Below are positions 19,282 through 27,654 of a DNA stretch of 64,000 bases, piece by piece; the first letter of the stretch is position 1, and each line of letters begins with the position of its first letter. The notes below the pieces were generated by a model. It was not told the origin of the DNA. It worked only from the letters and a program-made list of their open reading frames with translations, and did not search any database. The DNA is from Shouchella clausii. GTDB lineage: Bacteria > Bacillota > Bacilli > Bacillales > Bacillaceae_D. The DNA lies in contig NZ_BCXJ01000004.1 in assembly GCF_001598215.1 (NCBI RefSeq), positions 186,001 to 250,000 of the forward strand, given 5' to 3'. The translations under genes were made by a program, and so were the position numbers.

Positions 19282-19887
19282 ATGCGTGATTCCTTTACGC
19301 CGATCGAATTTCAAGAACTTTCAATCAATCTGTCCAAAACGGCCCTCCATCAATTTATTAAACGCATGATGGGCCAGCACTATGCACTTTTTTGGCGCTA
19401 TGATGCCAAAACGATTTATTTGACAGTAGAGCTTGGGGAATTGACACACGAACTTCCCTTCATCCGCAATGACGACTTTTTAACGATGCAAGCAAAAGTG
19501 TTGTATGTGTATGATGATGTGCTTTCAGACGCCTTGGAAAGCCTGTTGCAATCAGAAAAAGGAAATGGGATTGTCAAACGAACCAGCAAAGGACCACTCT
19601 ATATTACGTCTTATAACGGCGGGGATGTTGAATCCATGATTGAAATTGACGGGAGTGAGAAAATCATGATGAATAAAAACGGTTCGATGGTTCAATACAA
19701 AGATGATGGCAAAGCGCTTGGCCCGCGTACGCTTTATAATATGCTAAACTTGGAAATTGACTATGTGTTGATGGAGTTGTTTGAAGCGATAGAAGCAAAA
19801 GATGCTCCTCGTATTTCCACCCACAAACAGCGGTTAAAAAAACTCGTAAACCGTCGAACGCAAATTGAGCAGCTCTTAAACAAGTAG
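19282..19887 (+). CDS. hypothetical protein
   Basis: 201 residues, not recognised. Mixed alpha/beta body with a beta-rich middle (ALFWRYDAKTIYLTVELGELTHELPF, GPLYITSYNGGDVESMIEIDG) and a highly charged helical tail (HKQRLKKLVNRRTQIEQLLNK). No signal peptide or membrane segment. AAAAAGGAG lies before the ATG. It is flanked by terminators on both sides and so looks monocistronic, upstream of the SNF2 operon. Confidence 0.7.
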   Translation: MRDSFTPIEFQELSINLSKTALHQFIKRMMGQHYALFWRYDAKTIYLTVELGELTHELPFIRNDDFLTMQAKVLYVYDDVLSDALESLLQSEKGNGIVKRTSKGPLYITSYNGGDVESMIEIDGSEKIMMNKNGSMVQYKDDGKALGPRTLYNMLNLEIDYVLMELFEAIEAKDAPRISTHKQRLKKLVNRRTQIEQLLNK

Positions 19888-19896
19888 CCGCTTTTT

Positions 19897-19926
19897 GCAA
19901 GCACCAACCAACGTGCTTGCTTTTTT
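19897..19926 (+). terminator. intrinsic terminator
   Basis: GCAAGCAC pairs with GTGCTTGC around an 8-nt loop and is followed directly by six T residues. Confidence 0.85.
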
Positions 19927-20057
19927 ACGGGGACAAAATTGAACGTGGACAAGCTTTTTTTCTTGCCTCTTCCCCCACCCATTTGCAGCACCACTTTTTT
20001 TTCTCCGCCAAAAGAAGTAAAATAAAGGGATACTGTTTTTGTGAATGAGGTGACAGC

Positions 20058-21302
20058 GTGAATCAACATCTTCAAGATTCACTTGCTTTGCAACTTAGCC
20101 CTACGCTTTCAACAACATACCGAAAGCTTGTTTCTTCGAGGTATTTTTCACCTGCCCATTTAGAAGTGCTTGCCCTTGAAGCAAAGCGAAGCATTGAAGC
20201 AACAGTTGAACCGCCTTGGCGCGGCTACATGTTGTTTATCAAGACGATCTATGCCGAGGCGCAAACGGAAGGGCGCTTGCAAGCGTGCGAACGGCGCTTA
20301 AACCACTTTTTCGAATCCATTCACGGTTATCTGCTCACCTACTTGAAACAACTGAGCGCCACCAAAGAAGAACGTCTGTATGCGAAAGAAATCGTCAAAC
20401 AACTTAAAGCTAGCTTGAACGATGATCAGTCCCCTTGGCCAAAACTGTTGCGAACCAGTTTGCCTGTTTTTTCTGCTGCTTCCCTTGAAGCAATTGAGCA
20501 GTCTTTTGGAAAAGCATCTTTTGCCGAAGCAGCAAAAGAAGCTCGCTTAGCGGCCAGCTATTTTTATTTGTTTGTTGGCAAGGAATTGCAAGCATTGCAG
20601 TTTTTAGTGGCGACAGAAAACCTCGCTACTTACGATGTGGAAGACCACTTTATGCTGCTAGCCAAACGGGAGCGCCATCGGCAAATTCAACATTGGCTAA
20701 GCCAATTATTCCCGGATCAGAAAAGCCACCTTGGTTCGCTTCAGCGTTATGCGGATGAATCTGAAACCGCTCTGCAGCCGGCTACTTCCGTTCATTACGG
20801 TACATGGGACCGCTGGCTTCAGGCTCCGATGTTTACGCGGTTTGAACAGCTTGTAACAGCAATGGGACAAGAGCAAGTGTCGTCTGTGCTTGCGTATCTA
20901 TTGCCTAAGCTAGAAGAACGCCTTTATAACGAGGCAGCGCGGATCGTTTACGTACAGCTTTTAAATCGTTATCGCTATTTTGATAAAGCGCGGGAGTATT
21001 TTTTGTTGTTCGAAAAAAACCCCCTGTCATTGCAACCGCCAAAAATCGAGCTCCTTGAGACGCTCGCAGCGAACCGTCCAGACCTAGCTCTTCCTGTTTA
21101 TCACCAATTTGTCGTCAGGCTGGTGGAAAAACGGTCTAGAAAGCATTATGTGGCAGCAGCTGAATATGTCATTCGCTTAAAAGAATTGTATCGGGCGCTT
21201 GGCCAGCATGTGCGTTACACGGAGTATATCGAGAAATTGAAAAGAGTGTACAAAACGTACAGGGCATTCATTGAGGAGTTGAATCAACTTGAAAAGCAGT
21301 AG
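20058..21302 (+). CDS. helical protein upstream of SNF2 helicase
   Basis: 414 residues, mostly alpha-helical, with TPR-like stretches (for example YNEAARIVYVQLLNRY and AAEYVIRLKELYRALGQ). In Bacillus a SWIM zinc-finger protein such as YwqB is often encoded before a YwqA-type SNF2 helicase, and this gene holds that place. However, no CxCx(n)CxH SWIM motif is visible, so it may be a shortened relative that has lost the zinc finger, or something unrelated. GTG start with GAGGTGA upstream. Its end overlaps the SNF2 gene by 14 bases, indicating translational coupling. Confidence 0.6.
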   Translation: MNQHLQDSLALQLSPTLSTTYRKLVSSRYFSPAHLEVLALEAKRSIEATVEPPWRGYMLFIKTIYAEAQTEGRLQACERRLNHFFESIHGYLLTYLKQLSATKEERLYAKEIVKQLKASLNDDQSPWPKLLRTSLPVFSAASLEAIEQSFGKASFAEAAKEARLAASYFYLFVGKELQALQFLVATENLATYDVEDHFMLLAKRERHRQIQHWLSQLFPDQKSHLGSLQRYADESETALQPATSVHYGTWDRWLQAPMFTRFEQLVTAMGQEQVSSVLAYLLPKLEERLYNEAARIVYVQLLNRYRYFDKAREYFLLFEKNPLSLQPPKIELLETLAANRPDLALPVYHQFVVRLVEKRSRKHYVAAAEYVIRLKELYRALGQHVRYTEYIEKLKRVYKTYRAFIEELNQLEKQ

Positions 21303-24282
21303 CATTTGGATCCATGGAGGCTGGATCGACAGTCGTTTTTTTCTATGGGGCGAACAGCCGCAAGGAAAAGGAACTGGACAAAATGGGTTTATTTATCCCT
21401 TTTTGGTTCCCCCATTTGAGTTGAAACTGCTTCTTTTTCAAGAAGATCCTGATTCCTTTTACGGCACATTTATTGAAACAGATCGTGCTTTACTGGACGC
21501 CCCACTCCACAATCGCCTGTTTCAGTCACCAGCGGGAGAGGCAACCATTTACCAAGCCAATGAAGGTTGGGATGCCTATCCATTTCCAGTTGAAGGAATC
21601 ACGTTATCCATAAAACAATTTATCGCTTATTTCCCTCTTTTTCAGACATGGAAACAGAAAGAACCGCTTCACCTAGGGGCGGACTTTTCAGCATGGCTCG
21701 CCATTGTAGAAAGCATTTATGGATTTATCCAAGCAGGCCTCGTCGTGCCAGGGCAAGACGGGTTATGGAAATTAACAATCAATGACGCTTGGTACGACGA
21801 CTGTTTTGCCAGTCTGCCTAAAGCAGCTCTCTCTTTGCGCTCAAGTCAAATGGCCAACAGCGATAAGCAAACCGACGAAATCGAGCACCATACAACCGCA
21901 TTGCTGAAAACGATCATTGACGAGACCGTCCGCTCCCTTCTTTCTGCTGACAACGTCTCTGCTGCGTTTGCTGCTTGGAAACAGGCCGTCCCGCAGGAAA
22001 TTGCGCCTTTTTTGCATTCACTGGAAACAGGCCGCTCGAAGGCAGTTTCACCGCCAAGCACGTTGTTTGCAGAACAGCTGGGACTAAAAAAAGCGGAGCC
22101 GTTTCAAACGGCTCTTGTTTTACACGACCCTCCGACCCCAAAGGAAAGCTGGTCTGTCTCTTTATCTGTAGCTGACCGCAACCGCCCGGAAACATTAGTA
22201 GGCATGGAACAGCTGATGGCTGGCAGTCACCCTTGGCGGACAAACCCAGTCTCACGGCTAAAAAGCGATGTTTTGCTAATTTCGAAGCACATTCCCCTAT
22301 TAGCGGGCCTGTCGCTGGGTGCTCCTACAAAAACGATGAGCGCTGAAGAAGCTTACCAACTCTTTACCGCTTACGACAGGCAACTTGCTGAAATGTGCAT
22401 TCAATTGATTGTGCCAAAATGGCTTAAACAGCGAAGTCCATTAAGTGTTCGCCTGATTGGCGATCATCAAACAGCACAAAACGGGGCAGACCCCGTCTTA
22501 AACTGGCAAGATTTAGCGAACTTCCAATACACGGTCTCCATCGGCGGGCAAGCAGTTACAGAAGAAACGTTTAATCGATATGTACAGGAAAACAAACCAT
22601 TTCTTTATGTAAACGGCCAGTGGCTAGCTTGGGACCCAACGTTAGCGAAGCAACTCAAAGCCTATCTCGAAGATATAAATAGCCGTTTTACTTATTTGGA
22701 TGCTTGGAAAATCACGAAAACACAAGACGTCCCCGAAGCTCTTTCCACCGTTCCGTTCCAGTTAGAGTGGACAGACGAGCTGGAAGAGAGGCTGACGGCA
22801 CTCTATAAGCAGCAGCCTGAACCGGTTACAATGCCTTCCGCCTTAGAAGGCACGTTGAGGCATTATCAAAAGCAAGGGCTTGATTGGCTTTCCCATTTGC
22901 GCAAAGTTGGCTTTGGCGGCTGTTTAGCTGACGATATGGGCTTAGGCAAGTCGATTCAAACAATCGCTTATATGTTATATGTCCGCGAACAGCAATTGGA
23001 GCAACAAACAGCGCCATTCCTGCTTATCTGCCCGACTTCGTTGCTTTACAACTGGGCCGATGAATGTAGAAGATTTGCGCCGAGCTTAAAGGTGTTTATC
23101 CACCACGGCTCAGACCGCCTCGAGGAAGGAGACGCAAGGCTGGCCGAAGCAGATCTCGTTCTAACCTCTTATGCTCTCGCTTTAAGAGATGCTCGCTTTT
23201 TCCAAACTGTCCACTGGAATGGTCTGATTTTGGATGAAGCTCAACATATAAAAAACAAAAATACAAAACAGCGGCAAGCAATCCGCCAACTGTCGGCTAC
23301 ACACCGTATTGCTTTAACAGGAACGCCGATTGAAAACAGGCTTCATGAATTGTGGTCATTGATGGACTTGCTCAATCCGTCGTTGCTCGGCTCATTTGCC
23401 GGCTTTCACAAAGCCTATATTCGCCCAATTGAGCGAGACCACGATGAAACAAAACAACAAGCGTTGCAAACGTTAATACGTCCGTTTCTGTTGCGCCGTA
23501 CGAAAAACGACCCTGCTACTGGACTACAACTGCCAAACAAGCGGGAAACGACCGAGTCTGTCCCCCTCTCCCTTGAACAAGCTGCCCTTTACCAAGCTGT
23601 GGTGGAAGATGTGTCAGAACGACTCGCAACGGTGGCTAATTTGGAGCGAAAAGCAATGATCTTGCGCGCCATTACGCGCATGAAACAAATTTGCAACCAC
23701 CCTGCTCAATTTTATAAAGACGGGGATATAGCTGGGCACCAATCAGGGAAATGGGATGCTTTCCTCGATATTGTCGCCAACATTTTCTCAAAAGGCGAGA
23801 GTGTCTTGATCTTTACTCAGTATAAAGAGATGGGCAAGCTGATTAGCCACGAGCTACAGGTACGCTATGGGATGTCTGTGCCTTTTTTACACGGTGGCCT
23901 ATCGCGTAGCCAACGGCGTACGGCAATTGACCAATTTCAGAACGATCCACACGCGGCCGCGTTTGTCTTGTCTTTGAAAGCAGGGGGCGTTGGTTTAAAC
24001 TTAACAAAAGCAACCAACGTGATTCACTATGACCGGTGGTGGAACCCGGCGGTTGAAAACCAAGCAACGGACCGTGCTTACCGGATCGGCCAGACAAAGC
24101 CTGTCCAAGTATACAAACTGCTGACGTCTGGCACCGTCGAAGAACGAATTGATCAGCTCATCAATGGAAAAAAAGCGCTTGCTGAAGGGGTTCTGCAAAC
24201 ACCTGCGTTTTTAACAGAATTAAATGATGATGAATTGCTTTCCCTCATTCAACTAAGCCATACGGAAAGGAGCAACGAATGA
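21289..24282 (+). CDS. SNF2/Swi2-family DNA-dependent ATPase (YwqA-like)
   Basis: 997 residues. Roughly the first 530 form a bacterial SNF2-associated domain. The motor follows: Walker A LADDMGLGKSIQT near residue 547, DEAQH in place of DEAH, TGTPIENRLHELWSLMDLL (motif III), and QATDRAYRIGQTKPVQVYKL (motif VI). This family moves along DNA or remodels protein-DNA complexes, with unclear bacterial roles. TTG start with GAGGAG upstream, inside the previous gene. It ends in ATGA, overlapping the start of a 50-codon gene. Confidence 0.92.
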   Translation: MKSSSIWIHGGWIDSRFFLWGEQPQGKGTGQNGFIYPFLVPPFELKLLLFQEDPDSFYGTFIETDRALLDAPLHNRLFQSPAGEATIYQANEGWDAYPFPVEGITLSIKQFIAYFPLFQTWKQKEPLHLGADFSAWLAIVESIYGFIQAGLVVPGQDGLWKLTINDAWYDDCFASLPKAALSLRSSQMANSDKQTDEIEHHTTALLKTIIDETVRSLLSADNVSAAFAAWKQAVPQEIAPFLHSLETGRSKAVSPPSTLFAEQLGLKKAEPFQTALVLHDPPTPKESWSVSLSVADRNRPETLVGMEQLMAGSHPWRTNPVSRLKSDVLLISKHIPLLAGLSLGAPTKTMSAEEAYQLFTAYDRQLAEMCIQLIVPKWLKQRSPLSVRLIGDHQTAQNGADPVLNWQDLANFQYTVSIGGQAVTEETFNRYVQENKPFLYVNGQWLAWDPTLAKQLKAYLEDINSRFTYLDAWKITKTQDVPEALSTVPFQLEWTDELEERLTALYKQQPEPVTMPSALEGTLRHYQKQGLDWLSHLRKVGFGGCLADDMGLGKSIQTIAYMLYVREQQLEQQTAPFLLICPTSLLYNWADECRRFAPSLKVFIHHGSDRLEEGDARLAEADLVLTSYALALRDARFFQTVHWNGLILDEAQHIKNKNTKQRQAIRQLSATHRIALTGTPIENRLHELWSLMDLLNPSLLGSFAGFHKAYIRPIERDHDETKQQALQTLIRPFLLRRTKNDPATGLQLPNKRETTESVPLSLEQAALYQAVVEDVSERLATVANLERKAMILRAITRMKQICNHPAQFYKDGDIAGHQSGKWDAFLDIVANIFSKGESVLIFTQYKEMGKLISHELQVRYGMSVPFLHGGLSRSQRRTAIDQFQNDPHAAAFVLSLKAGGVGLNLTKATNVIHYDRWWNPAVENQATDRAYRIGQTKPVQVYKLLTSGTVEERIDQLINGKKALAEGVLQTPAFLTELNDDELLSLIQLSHTERSNE

Positions 24283-24431
24283 AACCACTGTTTGAGCATT
24301 TTTGGAACAACGAAAAAACGCGAATTCTGAACGAAAACTACATTTATTCGCCATCTGAACAAGGGAGACCTGAATGGCAAACATTCATAGAAGCCTTGAA
24401 AGCAGAAAGTGAAAAACGCCTAAAGGGATAG
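24279..24431 (+). CDS. 50-residue protein coupled to SNF2 gene
   Basis: Short reading frame, not recognised: MKPLFEHFWNNEKTRILNEN then a tyrosine/proline turn and a charged helix ending AESEKRLKG. AAAGGAG lies upstream, and its ATG overlaps the helicase stop codon as ATGA, so it is well placed for translational coupling. Its last codons and stop form one arm of the operon's terminator. Aromatic residues near the N-terminus and the amphipathic C-terminal helix suggest a binding partner of the helicase; that is inference. Confidence 0.65.
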   Translation: MKPLFEHFWNNEKTRILNENYIYSPSEQGRPEWQTFIEALKAESEKRLKG

Positions 24432-24455
24432 CTTTTGCTATCCCTTTAGGCGTTT
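24414..24455. terminator. 19-bp perfect hairpin terminator
   Basis: AAACGCCTAAAGGGATAGC pairs exactly with its complement across a TTTT loop. The minus-strand reading is followed by TTCAC after five T residues. It serves the SNF2 operon and, with the adjacent repeat fragment, the convergent lipoprotein gene. Confidence 0.88.
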
Positions 24456-24456
24456 C

Positions 24457-24474
24457 AGACTATAGACAGTTACT
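24457..24474 (-). repeat. dispersed repeat fragment, copy B
   Basis: Only the hairpin-proximal end of the repeat is present (AGACTATAGACAGTTAC), squeezed between the terminator stem and the stop codon of the lipoprotein gene. Confidence 0.5.
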
Positions 24475-24478
24475 GGGC

Positions 24479-24970
24479 TTATTCGATTTCCACTTCTACT
24501 GTTTGTACAAATGGATTGTCGTCTCCTTGCGCTTCGATTGTTTCTTTTGATACAGCTAACTCAGCTGTTAATGTATAATGGCCAGCTGGTAAATCACCAA
24601 CTGGAATCCGTTCCTTTTGCAACTCAATTTGTTCTCCTGGTTCAAATTGACGCTCCACAATGACTTGGGCAAACATATGGTTTTCTGAATAACGGAAAAC
24701 CTCTTCCCCTTCCTCATTCTTAAGCACAAGTTCGTATTCTTGTGACGATGGAAAGACAAGTGTTTGCTGCTGATCCGATTCGTTCTTTACATCCATTTCG
24801 ACTTCCAACATCTCGCCTGATTGCTTTGCACGAACGTCAAACGTCCATTCAGTGCTCACTGAGGCATCTCCTCCCGCCGGAATATCCGGATTTTCTTCTT
24901 CTGGCTGTCCGCCACATGCGCAGAGCACCAATATGAAACTAAGCGCTATAAGCACATTCCACTTTTTCAT
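24479..24970 (-). CDS. lipoprotein with BsuPI (proteinase-inhibitor-like) domain
   Basis: 163 residues. A lipoprotein signal peptide (KKWNVLIALSFILVLCACGG) gives a lipobox Cys at residue 19; a Gly/Glu/Pro-rich linker follows. The rest is an all-beta domain with VEMDVKNESDQQQTL, EYELVLKNEEGEEVFRYSE and FEPGEQIEL, as in the intracellular proteinase inhibitor BsuPI family. It should sit on the outer face of the cell membrane. ATG start with GGGAGG seven bases upstream. It lies nine bases after yitT on the same strand and is probably co-transcribed with it. Confidence 0.8.
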   Translation of the reverse strand: MKKWNVLIALSFILVLCACGGQPEEENPDIPAGGDASVSTEWTFDVRAKQSGEMLEVEMDVKNESDQQQTLVFPSSQEYELVLKNEEGEEVFRYSENHMFAQVIVERQFEPGEQIELQKERIPVGDLPAGHYTLTAELAVSKETIEAQGDDNPFVQTVEVEIE

Positions 24971-24982
24971 CAAAAATCCTCC

Positions 24983-25825
24983 CTAATCTTTGCGGAACAA
25001 GCCAAAGATACTGGCTGTCTCGACAATATTCGTAAAGGCTTCCGGATCGACTTCTTCGATGATGTTTTTTAAATCATACAATTCATAGCGAGTGATGACA
25101 ATGACAAGCATTTCCTTTTCCTCAAACGTATACCCGCCTTTTGCTGGAATTCGGGTAATTCCCCTCGTCAGCCGTTCATGAATCGCCTTATTTAATAAAT
25201 CAGGTTTTTTTGTGACAACCATGGCTGTCAGCTTCACGTAGCGTGTATGAATCGCATCAATAAAGCGAGAAGTGACGTATATGGATATTAATGTAAATAA
25301 CGCTTTTTCAGGATCAAGCAATAGCCCGGAAGCAACAACAATAATGGAATTGAGGAGGAAGAAAAAGCTGCCGACTGGCCGATCCGTATAGCGGGCCAGC
25401 ACAAGGGCAATGATGTCTAGCCCGCCAGATGAAGCCCCCCATTTAAGGAGCAGGCCTGCCCCTGTTGCGCCGATAACGCCACCAAAGACAGCATTAAGCA
25501 TAATATCCGACGATAAAGCATGGACAGGAATCAGCTCAAGAAAAAGCGTCGTCATTGCGACACTGGCAAAACTGTACACCGTAAAGCTTTTTCCCACTTT
25601 AAGCCAACCTAAAATCGCAACTGGTATATTTAAAAGCAAAAGCAACGTCCCTGTTGATAAAGGAAGAATATAAGAAAGAAGCTGGGCTACGCCCGTAAAA
25701 CCGCTAGCAAACACGTCAGCGGGGATTAAAAATAAGTTTAACGAACAGGCAAGCAGAAATGAACCAGCAAGAACAATAAAAATTTTACCTGCTTCCCTAA
25801 AAAGATTATGTTGTACGAGAAACAT
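24983..25825 (-). CDS. yitT: YitT-family membrane protein (DUF161/DUF2179)
   Basis: About 280 residues. Five or six membrane segments in the first 190 residues (IFIVLAGSFLLACSLNLFLIP, GTLLLLLNIPVAILGWL, AGLLLKWGASSGGLDIIALVLA and others), then a soluble C-terminal DUF2179 domain (KLTAMVVTKKPDLLNKAIHER...). The GFTGVAQLL and SSGGLDIIA motifs are typical. Function is not settled. I start at MFLVQHNLF, where GGGAAG precedes, since an earlier ATG would read far into yitV. It overlaps the yitV 3' end by 20 bases. Confidence 0.85.
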   Translation of the reverse strand: MFLVQHNLFREAGKIFIVLAGSFLLACSLNLFLIPADVFASGFTGVAQLLSYILPLSTGTLLLLLNIPVAILGWLKVGKSFTVYSFASVAMTTLFLELIPVHALSSDIMLNAVFGGVIGATGAGLLLKWGASSGGLDIIALVLARYTDRPVGSFFFLLNSIIVVASGLLLDPEKALFTLISIYVTSRFIDAIHTRYVKLTAMVVTKKPDLLNKAIHERLTRGITRIPAKGGYTFEEKEMLVIVITRYELYDLKNIIEEVDPEAFTNIVETASIFGLFRKD

Positions 25826-26591
25826 GAGAACTTCCCATTGCTTGGGGGAGAAATTCTGCCGCCGCAAGCATTGCCTTTCTAGAGATTTTATGGCCGGCGC
25901 CTTCCTCTGCGATAAACTGAAAGCGGTCTGTGTTGCCTTTATAAGCATCGAACAACCGATTAGCAAATTGTTCTGCATAGAAAAAAGGCACTGTGTCATC
26001 TTGCTTTCCATGCCAGATAAACAAAGGACGCCCATTTAATCGTTCGATGTCAGCCGCCAAGTCAAATGGGCGGATCTTTGCTAGCACAGCTTCTTTCTGC
26101 GCTTCTTTCACTTCCACTCCCCGTTGTTCCAGCTTTTCAAACATCGCTTTCGAAAATGTCATATATTGGGGGACGCCCATAAAACAACAACCTGAACAAA
26201 GCCATGGATAAGCTGCTAAAGCGCCATAAGCAGTAATCGCCCCCATGGACGTGCCGCCAATCGCTATCCGGTTCTCATCGATCAATCCTTCTTGCAAAAA
26301 AGGCTCGGCGATAGTAGGGACTTCATGAATCGATTGCAAAACAATATCCCAAAAGGATAAATAGCGCTTCTCACCAACGATGCTTTTTTCCCGCTCCCCA
26401 TGGTGAAGGGCATCAGGCAAAAGAACGCGAAACCCTTTCTTTGCAAACGTATAGGCAATATGTAAATTATGCTCTTTTGCACTTGTGATTCCATGATAGA
26501 AAAGAAGCGCTGGCTTTTTCGAAGGGCCGTCATTGTCTGTAATATGTAATAGCGGTACAGAGTGGATTTCTCGTTCTTCAATTAAAAACAT
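25806..26591 (-). CDS. yitV: alpha/beta-hydrolase, YitV-type esterase
   Basis: 261 residues. The hydrolase fold is visible as FYHG (oxyanion strand), nucleophile elbow GGTSMGAITAYG, FIWHGKQDDTVPF with the acid, and EGAGHKIS with the catalytic His. Likely a cytoplasmic esterase of unknown substrate. The start MFLIEEREI follows GGGAGGAAGGG; an in-frame ATG 55 codons upstream would run through the preceding terminator and repeat and is rejected. Co-transcribed with yitT, which it overlaps. Confidence 0.85.
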   Translation of the reverse strand: MFLIEEREIHSVPLLHITDNDGPSKKPALLFYHGITSAKEHNLHIAYTFAKKGFRVLLPDALHHGEREKSIVGEKRYLSFWDIVLQSIHEVPTIAEPFLQEGLIDENRIAIGGTSMGAITAYGALAAYPWLCSGCCFMGVPQYMTFSKAMFEKLEQRGVEVKEAQKEAVLAKIRPFDLAADIERLNGRPLFIWHGKQDDTVPFFYAEQFANRLFDAYKGNTDRFQFIAEEGAGHKISRKAMLAAAEFLPQAMGSSHVSRTT

Positions 26592-26616
26592 TGGTTCCCT
26601 TCCTCCCTTGGTAAAA

Positions 26617-26640
26617 GAAGCTGCCCTTTTAGGCAGCTTC
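26617..26640 (-). terminator. terminator adjoining repeat copy C
   Basis: GAAGCTGCC pairs with GGCAGCTTC; on the minus strand it is followed by TTTTAC. It would end transcripts coming from the small membrane-protein gene after they cross the repeat. Confidence 0.75.
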
Positions 26641-26742
26641 AGACTGTAAACAAATGCGTCGCTTAAGCAGGAAAAACACTGCTCATGAGCGCCTGTTCTA
26701 CTCGCATCTTCCCTCGCCTGACAAGCGTTTTTTATCAGTCTA
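26641..26742 (-). repeat. dispersed ~100-bp repeat, copy C
   Basis: Starts AGACTGTAAACAAATGCGTC and ends AAGCGTTTTTTATCAGTCTA on the plus strand. It shares an inner block, CTCGCATCTTCCCTCGCC, with copy E at 61094 (one base different at its first position). Lies between the stop codon at 26842 and a terminator. Confidence 0.8.
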
Positions 26743-26841
26743 GGCAATGGCAACAAACGCTCATCATTCTTTATAGCTCAACGAATATGTTTTGTCGGCA
26801 CAGAATAATGGTGTCCATTCTAAGTCGGTGCCGGCATGCAC

Positions 26842-27111
26842 TTAAACGCCTTCTTGGTATTTTTCGTTGTAGCGCTTAATGCTATACAAGGAACCTTCAT
26901 CGACCATTTTGCTGTCTGCTGACGATGGCTTAGGATTGCCGAGCTTAAACACGTTTTCATTCGCCGTCGTTTTCTGTCCCCTCCATTTGGCTAACACCGT
27001 TTGCAATTTGTTTTTCATTTGCTGCCTGCGGTTTTCGTCTTTTAAGCAAACGACAGCCATTCCAGCAGCCGCCGCGATTCCAAGCGCAAGTGTCGTTTGT
27101 TTGGCTTTCAT
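26842..27111 (-). CDS. small single-pass membrane protein, hypothetical
   Basis: 89 residues starting MKAKQTTLALGIAAAAGMAVV: one N-terminal hydrophobic segment, then a basic, soluble tail (DENRRQQMKNKLQTVLAKWRGQK) ending with tyrosine- and glutamate-rich residues. It resembles YtxH-type small membrane proteins only in layout. I choose the second ATG because AAGGGG lies nine bases before it and overlaps nothing. Its transcript would pass through the repeat and the terminator downstream. Confidence 0.65.
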   Translation of the reverse strand: MKAKQTTLALGIAAAAGMAVVCLKDENRRQQMKNKLQTVLAKWRGQKTTANENVFKLGNPKPSSADSKMVDEGSLYSIKRYNEKYQEGV

Positions 27112-27183
27112 CTCTTCCATCCCCTTTTATATAGAGTGATCTTCTTACTCTTATGTCTTCCCTAAAAGAGGAGAGATAAACCT

Positions 27184-27218
27184 AAAAAGGCCTCTTGTCG
27201 TAACGGGGAGGCCTTTTT
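27184..27218 (-). terminator. intrinsic terminator
   Basis: AAAAAGGCCTC pairs with GAGGCCTTTTT around a 13-nt loop, with T runs on both strands. It follows the rhodanese gene stop codon. Confidence 0.88.
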
Positions 27219-27224
27219 CGCACC

Positions 27225-27593
27225 TTATTTGTAAAGTTCTTCTACGTCCTTTACGACCCATTCCTGGCCATATTCAAGCTCTCCATCCCAAGCTAACATT
27301 CCGCCTTCATAATTTCGGACGTTCGAAAATCCCTGTTCTTTTAAGTACAGAGCGGTGTTTTGGCTTCTTCTGCCGCTACGGCACACCAATACATAACTTT
27401 TTGATTGGTCCATTTCAGCAACCATACTTGGAATTTCATTCATGGGAATGAGTGGTACACCTGGCAGATGGCCATTCTCGTATTCCTCTACTTCTCGGAC
27501 GTCAATAATAATCGGCTCGTCTGCTTTATTGATCAAAAAGGACTTTATTTCTTCTGTTGACAATTGAACGATACCGTCTTCATTACGGGCCAT
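27225..27593 (-). CDS. rhodanese-domain sulfurtransferase
   Basis: 122 residues forming one rhodanese domain. IIIDVREVEEYENGHLPG is the CH2A-type entry, and VCRSGRRSQNTALYL carries the catalytic Cys loop. It probably carries persulfide sulfur for cofactor or tRNA thiolation; the real partner is unknown. GGAGGTGG precedes the ATG. Single gene closed by a strong terminator. Confidence 0.88.
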   Translation of the reverse strand: MARNEDGIVQLSTEEIKSFLINKADEPIIIDVREVEEYENGHLPGVPLIPMNEIPSMVAEMDQSKSYVLVCRSGRRSQNTALYLKEQGFSNVRNYEGGMLAWDGELEYGQEWVVKDVEELYK

Positions 27594-27654
27594 ATTGCGC
27601 CACCTCCACTACTAGTTTACTGGTCAGTTTGCTTGCAAAGCAAGCAGAACGCAT

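Noticed and set aside
24457-24474. CRISPR-like or tandem repeat
   Set aside because: The repeat units are scattered tens of kilobases apart with no spacers or regular spacing, and no cas gene is in the window.
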